From positions 141,568 to 205,567 of the forward strand of contig CAYYPL010000006.1 of the NCBI GenBank assembly GCA_964473555.1: a stretch of 64,000 nt of DNA, in the 5' to 3' direction. The notes under the pieces were generated by a model that was not told the DNA's origin, searched no databases, and saw only the letters and a program-made list of their open reading frames with translations. The DNA comes from UBA11400 sp964473555 (lineage in GTDB: Bacteria > Bacteroidota > Rhodothermia > Balneolales > HLUCCA01). The translations under genes were made by a program, and so were the position numbers. Positions 50,970 through 60,251 of this stretch are shown here, in pieces (position 1 is the first letter of the stretch; each line of letters starts with the position of its first letter).

Positions 50970-53740
50970 AACCTAACTTGAAATCCAATGTTTATGATTC
51001 TGGGGGCATTGTAGAAATCTTGTCTGTCAAAGAAATCTTCTACCGTGTTCAACCCATTGATGTTCAACCTGCGTGCAGCTTGTAATTCAAAGGTATTGTC
51101 AGGCTGACCTGTATCCGCATAGACCACATTTGCGGTTTTAATGTCAAAAAGATTATCGACCTGTAAGAATAAACTCACATCGAATTTGGTTGGAAATGGT
51201 CTTAAATATGTACGGATGTTGGTATTGAATCCTGGTGGACGATCTTCGTTATTTCGGATAAACGACTGAATGTTGTTACGACTGGTAGTGTAAGGCCGGC
51301 CACTGGTAAACGTGTTGATGAAGGTTGCTGTAATCCAGTTATTTGGACGAAATGTTATCGAATTATTCAACACATGACGCCGGTCCCAGTCCAGTCTGGC
51401 TAGAGTAAGCGTCTCATCGAGGCCGCTTTGTACCCGTTCAAACAAATCCCCGGTAATGGCATAGCTTCCATCGGCAAATTGCAAGGTGTAATCCAGTGTC
51501 CAGGATAGTGGACCGGATGATCTCTGGAACAAGGAAAGCGTGACACCCCGAACAGTTCCAAATTCACGGTTTACATATCGGACAGCAAAATTGGTGGTAC
51601 TTACATCACGCTCTATTTGATCTGCAATCAGATTTCTTACATCTCTGATAAATAACGTTAATTCCAGTCCCAGTTCATCGGTTAGTCCCTGTTGATATCC
51701 AACTTCAAAGGTTGAAGTACTCTGTGGTTCAACATCTGGATTTCCATAGCGGGATGTAGCACTTAACGGATCCGCGATGTAATCTGGATTGGAGTAGAGA
51801 AGTGCATAGTCTGGTACCTGGAAAAACCGGCCATAAGAAAACCTGATGACGCTGACATCAGACAACGGGAAAGCTACACCAAGTCGTGGACTTACCTGGT
51901 ATTTCGCTTTTGCTTTCGTCCTGTTTGAGATATTTTGTGACGGATTATCGGGGTCCGGGATGGTCAATGCACTGGCCTGCGCCCAGCTAACCGGAATGTC
52001 ATACGCTGGATCAAAATAATCCAGCCTGATCCCGGCATTGATAATCAGATATTGAAGTTCGATTTTGTCCTGTATGTAGGCTGAAAATTCCCGGGGTTGA
52101 ATGTCCAGTTTTACATTTCGCCAGTCTTGCTGAGTACGTACAGGGGTGAATCCATTTTGAGAATTCACATCGATGCCAATCTGCGTGTTCTGTACGTGCT
52201 GGAAGCTTAATTTGAATCCGGCTTTTACCTGATTGTAACGGTTGACCTGGCTGGTAATACTTCCAACAAGGTGATGGATTTGAGTGCGGTTTCGTCCATA
52301 GTAGATGTTGTTTCCACCCATACTGAAGGTATACGGACCAGCCTGATTGCCATACTCAGGGGCAACGATGCGATTATCGAATAGCGAGTCAGCCACAGGT
52401 GATGAGTATAACCGGGTCTCAAACTTGTCTACCTGATTGCTGTAGGATAGATTAGCGAATGTATTGGGATTGAACGTGTATCTGCCACTTACAATATGGG
52501 TGTGGTTTTCGGGATAATTCCAATTGCGACCATCAGGAGCATATTTCAGGAAATGGTCGAAGTCACGGTTTCTCTGAAACTGAGTAAAATTGTTGTACTC
52601 TAAACGTAGTTGTCTGACAGGATTGTAAACCACTGCCGTATTCAGTGACAACCTTTCGACCTCACTCATCGATACAAATTCATGATCACCGGTCGATTCT
52701 ATTTGCCAGGCATCACGGTTTCCTGGATTATTGATGATACTGGAACTGAAAAACTCTTCATTGCCCGAATAATCATCCGGCATGAACACTCTTCTTCCGA
52801 GAAATCTCCCATTGTCTTTGACATATCGTAGATTCAGATTGGTTCCCAGTTTACTACCGACCAATGGTCCCCCGGCAGTTAAATTAACTTCCGACCGGTT
52901 GGGCAACCCTGCAGCTTGCATATAACTCACCCGCTCCGTAGTAAAATCTTCGGCAGATAATGAAGATCCAGGTCCCACATTTCGCGTCAGAAAGTCAAGT
53001 TTTCTGTTACTGGCTATACCAGATACGTGACTTAGAAATTCAACTGTCCACTCTGTAGGAGCAGAGCGTGTAGCAATGTTTACGACTCCCGATGTAGCCT
53101 GACCATATTCTGCATTAAAGACTCCGGTGATGACTTCGAGATTCGAAACCATGTTTGACTCCACCGTGAATCCTGGTGAATTGTTCAAGGGATTGTTGAT
53201 GGGTACTCCATTGACCACATACATAACCTCGTTAACCCGGCCTCCTCTGAAGTGACCTTCAACAACACCAGCCTGAAGATTGATTACATCTTCGATGTTC
53301 TGAACAGGCAATGCCTGAATTTGTTCCCTGCTTACAAAAGCAGTTGTAGTAGTCCTGTCTTTTTGTACAATCGGGCGCTCAGCAGTGATTACGATCTCAT
53401 CTCCCACCACAGCCTGATCCTGCAGAACGACATCAATGGTTGTGGTTCGGCCTGTTACAACTTCAACGTTTTCAATTCTGACGGTAGAAAATCCAATGTA
53501 TCGAAAAATCAGCGTGTAGGTCTCGGCAGGAACATTTATCAGAGAATAGAAGCCATCCAGTTCTGTGATGGTTCCCCGTGTAGTTCCATCGATGATGATT
53601 TGCACACCAGGCAGGGTCTCTCCGGTCGAATCTGTTACTTTTCCAACGATTCTTCCACCATTTTGTGCATGAAGCTCTGTTGAACCGAATAAAGCCAAAA
53701 TCAACAAAGCAAGAAGGGATACGTATTGCCGACTATGCAT
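50966..53740 (-). CDS. TonB-dependent receptor of the putative glucan locus
   Basis: A 924-residue outer-membrane transporter. The signal peptide ends STELHAQ; a CarboxypepD_reg-like domain (GRIVGKVTDSTGETLPGVQI) spans about 27-110. The plug follows, with EEIVITAE-like DEIVITAERPIVQKDRTTTT, NIEDVINLQAGVVEGHFRGG, VMYVVNGVPINNPLNNSPGF and ITGVFNAEYGQATSGVVNIA. The barrel ends RIINIGFQVRL. I use the ATG at 53740, which begins the signal peptide; the frame extends 15 codons upstream into an inverted repeat. It is coupled to the next gene by a 4-base overlap. The substrate is inferred from neighbours, not from the receptor itself. Confidence 0.88.
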   Translation of the reverse strand: MHSRQYVSLLALLILALFGSTELHAQNGGRIVGKVTDSTGETLPGVQIIIDGTTRGTITELDGFYSLINVPAETYTLIFRYIGFSTVRIENVEVVTGRTTTIDVVLQDQAVVGDEIVITAERPIVQKDRTTTTAFVSREQIQALPVQNIEDVINLQAGVVEGHFRGGRVNEVMYVVNGVPINNPLNNSPGFTVESNMVSNLEVITGVFNAEYGQATSGVVNIATRSAPTEWTVEFLSHVSGIASNRKLDFLTRNVGPGSSLSAEDFTTERVSYMQAAGLPNRSEVNLTAGGPLVGSKLGTNLNLRYVKDNGRFLGRRVFMPDDYSGNEEFFSSSIINNPGNRDAWQIESTGDHEFVSMSEVERLSLNTAVVYNPVRQLRLEYNNFTQFQRNRDFDHFLKYAPDGRNWNYPENHTHIVSGRYTFNPNTFANLSYSNQVDKFETRLYSSPVADSLFDNRIVAPEYGNQAGPYTFSMGGNNIYYGRNRTQIHHLVGSITSQVNRYNQVKAGFKLSFQHVQNTQIGIDVNSQNGFTPVRTQQDWRNVKLDIQPREFSAYIQDKIELQYLIINAGIRLDYFDPAYDIPVSWAQASALTIPDPDNPSQNISNRTKAKAKYQVSPRLGVAFPLSDVSVIRFSYGRFFQVPDYALLYSNPDYIADPLSATSRYGNPDVEPQSTSTFEVGYQQGLTDELGLELTLFIRDVRNLIADQIERDVSTTNFAVRYVNREFGTVRGVTLSLFQRSSGPLSWTLDYTLQFADGSYAITGDLFERVQSGLDETLTLARLDWDRRHVLNNSITFRPNNWITATFINTFTSGRPYTTSRNNIQSFIRNNEDRPPGFNTNIRTYLRPFPTKFDVSLFLQVDNLFDIKTANVVYADTGQPDNTFELQAARRLNINGLNTVEDFFDRQDFYNAPRIINIGFQVRL

Positions 53741-53750
53741 GAGCGTCACT

Positions 53751-53795
53751 AAAAATAAACGTACTACCGACAGGCAATAAGCCAATCGGTAGTAC
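53751..53795 (-). terminator. intercistronic hairpin between the CBM gene and the TonB receptor gene
   Basis: On the minus strand GTACTACCGA (53795-53786) pairs perfectly with TCGGTAGTAC (53770-53761). The loop holds an extra GGC/GCC pairing, and the sequence then runs GTTTATTTTTAG. The U-rich tail is moderate, so it may be a partial terminator or an mRNA processing and stability element. Confidence 0.6.
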
Positions 53796-53812
53796 TTGGA
53801 TTAGATATGAGA

Positions 53813-56800
53813 TTACTTGATCAGAATCATCTTACGTTGCATGACCTGAGTATCTGTCGTTAACCGATAGAAGTAAATACCAGAACTCAGCCCTGAAGCA
53901 TCAAATGATACCGTATGACGGCCTGACTGATATAGACCTCCGTTAACCAACCTGGTCACAAGCTGACCAATACTGTTGTAAATTTCCAGCGATACCGTCA
54001 TAGCCTGAGGTAACTGGAATTCAATTTTAGTAGTTGGGTTAAACGGGTTTGGATAGTTTTGGAACAACGCAACGGATTCCGGGATTTCGTTACCAGATTC
54101 ATCGATGCTGGTTGCGATGGCACGACCCACTATCCCCAGTGTACCCATTCCAGAAATATCTGATGAGTTCACCGCACCACTTTGTCCCCAAGGTTTAGTA
54201 GGATGCATAATCACAGAGGTTGCCGATTCCCACCAGTTTCCAAGTGCTAGACCACTGTCTTTATCCCAAAGGATCATAGTCATTGGCATATATTTGAGCT
54301 CATTGCTTCCCGGGAGAACCATTTCGGCGTCTGCCGGCGAACCACCCTCATTGACTACCAGAAGATCTTGTGAATCTACAGCTGCAAAGAACTTCCATCC
54401 AATGCGTCTGTTGTTTTCATCATAGATATTCTCATACACCGCTGGAGTAGTCAGCGGATGCTGCGAGCTGTAGTACAGGGAGTTATAATCTAGTACCGGA
54501 TCACCGCTTGGTTCCGTTACCCAAAGACGCACGAGCAATCCATTAGGATCATTGTTCACATAATCCACGTTGCCATCGTTCTTGAAATAAGGCTGGAATG
54601 AGAGCGAGTACTCAGGTGTATCACCTCTGGACCTGAATTTATTTGGAGATCCGGTGATGTAATCATCCGTAGTGTAGGCACCAAACAAAATTTCAAGCTG
54701 ATCCTTCAGATAGTAGTTCCACTCCAGATCGTTATCGGCCTCTTTAACACCCGGCACCCAGGTTGGATCATAGCTGTCGTTACGAGGATAAATGGTGGTT
54801 CCAGACATCTCTGTCGGATTAGATGGAGGACCGGCTAACACATTGTCATCATAGATTTCACCATAGAAGAACAAGGTTGTAAATCCACCCGAAGTTCCAT
54901 AGGCAATCCAAACATCTCCGCTTGAATCGTCATCACCTGTCCAGAGATTATCTGCTTCGTCTGGGAACCTCATTCGGATAGGCTCAAATGTTTCAATCGG
55001 GAATGAATTCACCCCAGGAAACTCTCCTTGATCCAGCGCATTGAATACCCCATTCTCTTCTTCTTCAGTCAATTGGAAGATAAATCCATTGTCCTGACCA
55101 CGAGCATCTACAGATCCACTGCTGGCAGATACATCCGTTGCCAGTACACCCCAGGCATTACCCGGAGCTACTGCGTAGTGATAGGTATGACTTTCTACCG
55201 AAGTATGGGCACGATATACGTCATGCTCCACTGAAGTTACATCGCCAGGAACCGTGCTCCAAAGTCTGACTTTTGGATCGTTCAGGTCTGTAATGGCTTC
55301 GCTGCTGTAGTATACTCCGTATGAGAATACATCTTCACGTGGAGACCAGGTTACTCTGTTTTTAGCACCATCAGTAGATACATTGATTCCAGCCATTGGA
55401 GCCGGACCTTGGGTAGCTACACTCAGATCATTACCGCTTCGGCCAATGTAAATGCTTTCGATGTAGATTGGAGCATTCGGAGGTTGGTTCTGGTCCCAAT
55501 AAATTCCAAATCTACGGACTCTCTCCCAACTGAATTCTCTCCAGTCCGGATCATTAACATCAGATATGACTTCCTGACGGGCTGGAGAATACGACCCCCA
55601 ATAGTCCCAAAGAGCAGCGTACCCGGTCAACTCATTTTTGGTTTTTGCATTTTCCAATTCAGTCTTTGTAGCAAACGCCGGAAGTGGAATCGCGATATCC
55701 ATCCATTGACCCACGTGCACTTCATCTGGAAGCGCCAACTGCACCCGATATTCAAGGTTGCCAGGAGGTGGCATATCCAGGAACATGATTTTCGCTGTGT
55801 TGTTGCTGTTGGTTTCTCTGTTGGCAGAGCTGTTATTCGGAGAAGACCAGATTCGTACAAAAATCGAGTCCTGGGCTTCACGTCTTTCTTTGACGTTGAC
55901 TCCACCTGTTCCCCAATCAAAACCACCGATGTTCCAGTTACCATAATCAAATCGAATCACCGGACTTTCACTGACATTGGCGTCTTCAATAACAGAACCG
56001 TGAAGGAACGTGGGAATTGAAATATGTCGACCACCAGCTGCGAATAAAATGAAATTTTGTGGCATCAGGTTTTCAGAAGCGACAACTTCTTCATCTTCTC
56101 CATCATCCGTTACTTCTACGACAGTGTCATCTCGAACCATGGATATGTCAGATAAGGTTACCTGCGCGGCACTTAATCCAAATTCAAAACCCAGTTTCAT
56201 CGCAGCATATGTTGCGGAAGCATTCATCACCACTTGCTGAGTCGATTCACCTGCCGGAAGTGTGAGCGATTTTACAGCCAGAGCAGCAAAACCACCGCCG
56301 TTTTCACCGAAGAATATGTTCAAGGGTCTGCTCTCTGCAGCATTTGCCTTGAACGTCAGAACGTATTGTCCACCTTCTTTCAAAACTTCTATCTGCTCTT
56401 CGGTGAGAATCTGATTCAACTGGATATGCCAGGAAACTGAGCCTTCTACGGATATATTCCCCACCGTTACGCCACCATCGGCAACCGTAAAGTTAGCGGT
56501 TGCTCCGGTCCAGTCTGCAATAAACGTTTCCCAACCAGTCAGATCATTGGTAGCAAAATCGGCATTGGTCAGGAACTCAGGATCCGCCTGCACCAGCGAC
56601 ACATTATCGATAGATAGATCTACCGTGCTCAGACCGAATTCGAAGCCCAGCTTCATCGCTGAAAATGTTTGTGATACCATCACCGGGAACTCAATCGTAG
56701 ATTCTCCGGCTGGTATCGTCATGGATACAACTCTAAGCGCAGTAAATGAACCTCCATTTTCACCAAAATAGATGGTTAACGGTCGCTCCTCTTCTGCATC

Positions 56801-57115
56801 CACATCAAAACGCACTTTGTAGTAAGAACCTACTTCGAGCGCACCGATTTGGTCACTGGTGAATTCCTGATTCAACTGAATGTGCCAGGATACCGCCCCT
56901 TCAACAGCATTAATCGCAACATTTGCCCGACCCTCAATCACTGAAATGTCAGCACTGGCTCCGGTCCAATCTGCAATAAATGTGGTCCATGGACCCAGAG
57001 ATCCCGTAGAGAAATCTCCATTTATAACAACGTTATCTGAAGACTGAGCCACTGCTCCCATTGGAATCAATAACGCAATCATCGAAAATAACATCCATCG
57101 TAGCTTGATTTTCAT
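53813..57115 (-). CDS. secreted carbohydrate-binding protein with two CBM4-like modules and T9SS domain
   Basis: An 1100-residue exported protein (signal peptide ending GAVAQ). Two tandem copies of a CBM4/9-like beta-sandwich lie at about 28-178 and 180-335. Both have F-I-A-D-W-T-G-A, V-S-W-H-I-Q-L-N-Q, FGENGG and AMKLGFEFGLS. The centre (about 350-600) contains NFILFAAGGRHISIPTFLHG and a fibronectin-like strand set. A CBM9-like region (RMRFPDEADNLWTGDDDSSG) follows at about 690-1000. The end, FQNYPNPFNPTTKIEFQLPQ, is a T9SS type A sorting domain. CBM4 modules commonly bind beta-1,3-glucan. No catalytic domain is recognised, so a surface glycan binder is the best guess. Confidence 0.8.
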   Translation of the reverse strand: MKIKLRWMLFSMIALLIPMGAVAQSSDNVVINGDFSTGSLGPWTTFIADWTGASADISVIEGRANVAINAVEGAVSWHIQLNQEFTSDQIGALEVGSYYKVRFDVDAEEERPLTIYFGENGGSFTALRVVSMTIPAGESTIEFPVMVSQTFSAMKLGFEFGLSTVDLSIDNVSLVQADPEFLTNADFATNDLTGWETFIADWTGATANFTVADGGVTVGNISVEGSVSWHIQLNQILTEEQIEVLKEGGQYVLTFKANAAESRPLNIFFGENGGGFAALAVKSLTLPAGESTQQVVMNASATYAAMKLGFEFGLSAAQVTLSDISMVRDDTVVEVTDDGEDEEVVASENLMPQNFILFAAGGRHISIPTFLHGSVIEDANVSESPVIRFDYGNWNIGGFDWGTGGVNVKERREAQDSIFVRIWSSPNNSSANRETNSNNTAKIMFLDMPPPGNLEYRVQLALPDEVHVGQWMDIAIPLPAFATKTELENAKTKNELTGYAALWDYWGSYSPARQEVISDVNDPDWREFSWERVRRFGIYWDQNQPPNAPIYIESIYIGRSGNDLSVATQGPAPMAGINVSTDGAKNRVTWSPREDVFSYGVYYSSEAITDLNDPKVRLWSTVPGDVTSVEHDVYRAHTSVESHTYHYAVAPGNAWGVLATDVSASSGSVDARGQDNGFIFQLTEEEENGVFNALDQGEFPGVNSFPIETFEPIRMRFPDEADNLWTGDDDSSGDVWIAYGTSGGFTTLFFYGEIYDDNVLAGPPSNPTEMSGTTIYPRNDSYDPTWVPGVKEADNDLEWNYYLKDQLEILFGAYTTDDYITGSPNKFRSRGDTPEYSLSFQPYFKNDGNVDYVNNDPNGLLVRLWVTEPSGDPVLDYNSLYYSSQHPLTTPAVYENIYDENNRRIGWKFFAAVDSQDLLVVNEGGSPADAEMVLPGSNELKYMPMTMILWDKDSGLALGNWWESATSVIMHPTKPWGQSGAVNSSDISGMGTLGIVGRAIATSIDESGNEIPESVALFQNYPNPFNPTTKIEFQLPQAMTVSLEIYNSIGQLVTRLVNGGLYQSGRHTVSFDASGLSSGIYFYRLTTDTQVMQRKMILIK

Positions 57116-57180
57116 AGACTAATCCTTTGTGTTTATTTAACGGATGAAACCGCTTCCAATCTAAAAAATGAAAATGTTTA

Positions 57181-57216
57181 ATACAAAATTTTTATGCAGT
57201 TTTGCAAAATTTGTAT
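57181..57216. promoter_or_regulatory. candidate LacI-family operator in the divergent CBM/SGNH promoter
   Basis: A TTTTGCAAAA palindrome (57200-57209) sits inside longer inverted arms, ATACAAA (57181-57187) and TTTGTAT (57210-57216). LacI-family operators are typically palindromes with a central CG or GC step. A second intact copy precedes the LacI gene. Confidence 0.5.
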
Positions 57217-57296
57217 AAATATTTTTCTTCGCCAATTATTTTGATACCTTAAACCGGCGTAAGGGTCTTCCTAATTGTACCCAAACTGAGTGTATC

Positions 57297-59102
57297 ATGA
57301 ACCAACAGGTCTTTAAAAGAATAAGTTTCTATGTGTTCGCGCTGCTAATTCCGATTGTACTGGTGGGAGGTAGTGAATTTCTATTACGAACTTCTTCCGA
57401 GTATGAGGACAATCGGTTGGCAGAATCTGTGCCTCATACGGATTATGATGTTATTAGTCCCACTTATTACAACCGATATTTCAGCACATTTAAACCTTCG
57501 GTTTCCATAGCACCATTTCAATCCCAGCGAACCAGATCCACGTTCCGCATTCTTGCTGTTGGTGGATCAACCATGGCGGGTTATCCGTATAGCCACCATT
57601 ATTCTGTCCCATCCATTCTGGAACTCAATTTAAAAAAAGCTTACCCCGAGGTTCAGTTTGAAGTGATCAATACCGGTGTTACAGCTTTCAATTCTTTCGG
57701 AATAGCTGATATTGCTGAAAAATTGCCCCAGATCGATCCTGATGCGATCATTGTGTATACCGGACATAATGAATTTTATGGTACACTTGGATCTGCCAGT
57801 ACCGAAGGGATGTTTGAATCTGCTGTGTTCAGACGACTTTACCTGAGAGCCTACTCAATGGCTCTGTTTCAGTTTGGCAAACGATTACTTTACGCTATGC
57901 GAGATCCGAATAAGGAAGCAGATACTCGCACTACGACCATGAACAGGATGATTCGTAACGCATCCATCGAACTGGATAGTGAACTGTACAGCAATACGAT
58001 CTCCGATTACGCGGAAAACCTTGATAGACTGATCTCAAGCAGTACTGCCAGCGGTATTCCCATCATATTGTCTACACTGGTTTCAAACCTGAAAGACCAG
58101 CCACCTCTCGACGGATCAGATGCTGCCAATAGGATCTATGAACAAGGGATGGATCTCTTTAACGACAATCAGGTTGATTCTGCAAGGATCTTGTTTTCAT
58201 TGGCCAGAGACTATGATAAAGTCAGATTCAGAGCCTCTGGCGACATCAACAACGTTATTTTAGATCGAAGTACACATAACCTGGTTCAAGTAGTGGATAT
58301 CGAACAATCCTACCGTGATCTATGCGCCAGTGGCATTGAGGATGATTCCTGCTTTACAGATCACCTCCATCCAACACTGGAAGGATATGGATTCATCGCC
58401 TCCACGTTTTTTGAACGATTAACTCCTCTGGTCTCGAGCACGTTGGCATTGCCCCCATCCGATATCATTACATTTGTGCTGCCCACTCTGGATCCCATTG
58501 AGGAGCTACTCTCAGACATAAATATCAAAATTTTAAAATCTGCCCCACCTTTCACTACGAATCCGACAGATTCAGGAACTACGTTTGAGTCACTCATATC
58601 CCATCTCCGTGATCAAGCTGATCCAGTTTCCCAGGCGGCTGTTCAAATACTGACCAACAGATCCCATCCATCTAAAGTCTATAGCAGACTTACATCAGAC
58701 ACAACAATCAATACCAATCCATTCTTTTATTACAGTTGGTCTAACTGGGATCCTCTCAATGTAATCAGTATCACCTCCGGAATTCAACACATCCTGACAG
58801 ACCAGATGATCGACGAGTCCATAGAAGTTTTACTACTGAGAGCTTCCAATCGATTTAACGCAGTGTATTACTACAACCTGCTGGGTGCACTTTATCTTCA
58901 AAAAAAGGAATATACGGCAGCAAAATCATTCCTGAGTGTAGTCGAACGGAAGAGTCCAATGGACCCTTCCATGCTATTCAATATGGCAGTGCTCCACTAT
59001 GAAACAGGAGAGATGCAAACAGCCATGATCTATCAAAACAAGTATCAGCAGGCTTCTGCTCAAAACGATTCACATTCCGCCACGAATTCCACAAACCAAT
59101 AA
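57297..59102 (+). CDS. SGNH/GDSL-type hydrolase with C-terminal TPR-like region
   Basis: A 601-residue protein with an N-terminal membrane anchor or uncleaved signal (FYVFALLIPIVLVGGSEFLL). SGNH hydrolase blocks are complete: ILAVGGSTMAGYPYS (Ser 91), VINTGVTAFNSFG (block II Gly), IVYTGHNEFYGTLGS (block III Asn) and CFTDHLHPTLEGYGF (Asp 355 and His 358). A TPR-like helical tail follows (YYYNLLGALYLQKKEYTAAK, MLFNMAVLHYETGEMQTAMI). The family removes acyl groups from glycans or lipids, among other esters; the substrate here is unknown. It is divergent from the CBM gene and shares its control region. Confidence 0.8.
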   Translation: MNQQVFKRISFYVFALLIPIVLVGGSEFLLRTSSEYEDNRLAESVPHTDYDVISPTYYNRYFSTFKPSVSIAPFQSQRTRSTFRILAVGGSTMAGYPYSHHYSVPSILELNLKKAYPEVQFEVINTGVTAFNSFGIADIAEKLPQIDPDAIIVYTGHNEFYGTLGSASTEGMFESAVFRRLYLRAYSMALFQFGKRLLYAMRDPNKEADTRTTTMNRMIRNASIELDSELYSNTISDYAENLDRLISSSTASGIPIILSTLVSNLKDQPPLDGSDAANRIYEQGMDLFNDNQVDSARILFSLARDYDKVRFRASGDINNVILDRSTHNLVQVVDIEQSYRDLCASGIEDDSCFTDHLHPTLEGYGFIASTFFERLTPLVSSTLALPPSDIITFVLPTLDPIEELLSDINIKILKSAPPFTTNPTDSGTTFESLISHLRDQADPVSQAAVQILTNRSHPSKVYSRLTSDTTINTNPFFYYSWSNWDPLNVISITSGIQHILTDQMIDESIEVLLLRASNRFNAVYYYNLLGALYLQKKEYTAAKSFLSVVERKSPMDPSMLFNMAVLHYETGEMQTAMIYQNKYQQASAQNDSHSATNSTNQ

Positions 59103-59129
59103 ATCCTGATTTTTTATATCTTCTAATCT

Positions 59130-59139
59130 TTTTGCAAAA
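59130..59139. promoter_or_regulatory. candidate LacI-family operator before the regulator gene
   Basis: TTTTGCAAAA, identical to the core at 57200-57209, ends 6 bases before the ATG of the LacI-family gene. A bound repressor there would block translation start or late promoter clearance, consistent with self-regulation. Confidence 0.5.
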
Positions 59140-59145
59140 GTATTC

Positions 59146-60150
59146 ATGAATACAAAAATTACCCTTCACGATTTATCTAAGGAAACTGGTTTCTCCGTCT
59201 CTACCATATCCAGGGTCCTGGGTGGTTCTGATAAGTATGCTGAGGAAACCCGAAACATCATTCTGGAGACCGCAAAAAAACTCCAGTACAAAACAAAGCG
59301 ACTCAGTCCCACCGATTTCCCGAAATCACACTACAATATCGCTTTAATCACCGATTTTCACGAAGGTGAATTCTACGCCTCTTTCTTCTACGGTTACGTC
59401 CAGGCAGCACCACTGTGCAATGTTCGCATATCATTAATTAGCCTGAATGATGCCCGCGAAACCATCAAAGATTACATCGGACTGTTCTCAGATCAGTATT
59501 TTGATGGTGCCATTCTGTTTATTCCCGCTTTGAACAGAAAAGACTATGCCTCTATTCTGAACGACGTCCCTGAGGATTTCCCCATGGTGTCGAATGCACT
59601 GATTGAGAATCCTGTTCTCCATACGATCACGTTCGACGGATACAGCGCCGGACACATGGCCGCTGAGCATTTTTTCCTGAAAGGTCATAAAAACGTCGGC
59701 ATTATCAAGGGTCCGGTTTCAAAAGCGGAATCCCGTTTCAGATATAACGGTTTCGCTGATTATGTCAATCAACATACTTCGATGAATCTTTCGTTTGAGT
59801 TCCAGGGCGACTTCAATTACGATTCAGGACTTAAAGCATTCGAGGCATACGATCGACTTGAAATCAAACCGACAGCCATTTTTGTATCCAACGACCTGAT
59901 GTGTCACGGATTCATTGAGTCGGCCAAAGATAACGGAGTCAGCATTCCCAACGATGTAGCGATACTCGGATACGACGACCTCCCCATGTGCTTACACACC
60001 AGACCTTTACTCAGTTCAATCAAAACCGATTTTTCAGCCTTAGCCAAAGCCAGTCTTGAGACACTGCTTCGCATCAAAAACAATGGTACCCTGTCAACTG
60101 GCCTTCTGAGTCTGATACCCGTCACTCTCAATATCAGACACTCGAGCTGA
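59146..60150 (+). CDS. LacI-family transcriptional regulator
   Basis: A 334-residue regulator. The N-terminal helix-turn-helix is TLHDLSKETGFSVSTISRVL (residues 6-25) followed by the hinge helix region (ILETAKKLQYKTKRL). The periplasmic-binding-protein-like effector domain has DGAILFIPALNRKDY, HTITFDGYSAGHMAAEHFFL, VGIIKGPVSKAESRFRYNGF and AIFVSNDLMCHGF, ending with DVAILGYDDLP and the typical L-R-I-x-N-G tail. It sits directly upstream of the GH1 gene in the same direction. The natural inducer is probably a glucan oligosaccharide, by context only. Confidence 0.93.
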   Translation: MNTKITLHDLSKETGFSVSTISRVLGGSDKYAEETRNIILETAKKLQYKTKRLSPTDFPKSHYNIALITDFHEGEFYASFFYGYVQAAPLCNVRISLISLNDARETIKDYIGLFSDQYFDGAILFIPALNRKDYASILNDVPEDFPMVSNALIENPVLHTITFDGYSAGHMAAEHFFLKGHKNVGIIKGPVSKAESRFRYNGFADYVNQHTSMNLSFEFQGDFNYDSGLKAFEAYDRLEIKPTAIFVSNDLMCHGFIESAKDNGVSIPNDVAILGYDDLPMCLHTRPLLSSIKTDFSALAKASLETLLRIKNNGTLSTGLLSLIPVTLNIRHSS

Positions 60151-60197
60151 CAAAAAAACAAAAATATTGCTGCAAATAATATTTTATTTCTGCAATT

Positions 60198-60213
60198 TTT
60201 TGCATTAGCTTTG
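60198..60213 (+). promoter_or_regulatory. candidate GH1 promoter box overlapped by a degenerate operator
   Basis: TAGCTTTG (60206-60213) fits the Bacteroidota -7 consensus TAnnTTTG. TTTTGCATTA (60198-60207) matches the TTTTGCAAAA palindrome at 8 of 10 positions and overlaps it. The whole 100-bp gap is AT-rich with several TGCAA words. No good -33 box is seen. Confidence 0.3.
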
Positions 60214-60251
60214 CACCATATTAATGCAATTGTCATTTCTCGGTACTAGCT

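Noticed and set aside
42930..57115. A SusD-like protein in the glucan locus
   Set aside because: None of the proteins shows the SusD/RagB lipoprotein plus TPR-like pattern; the 1131-residue protein is beta-rich with a T9SS-type end.
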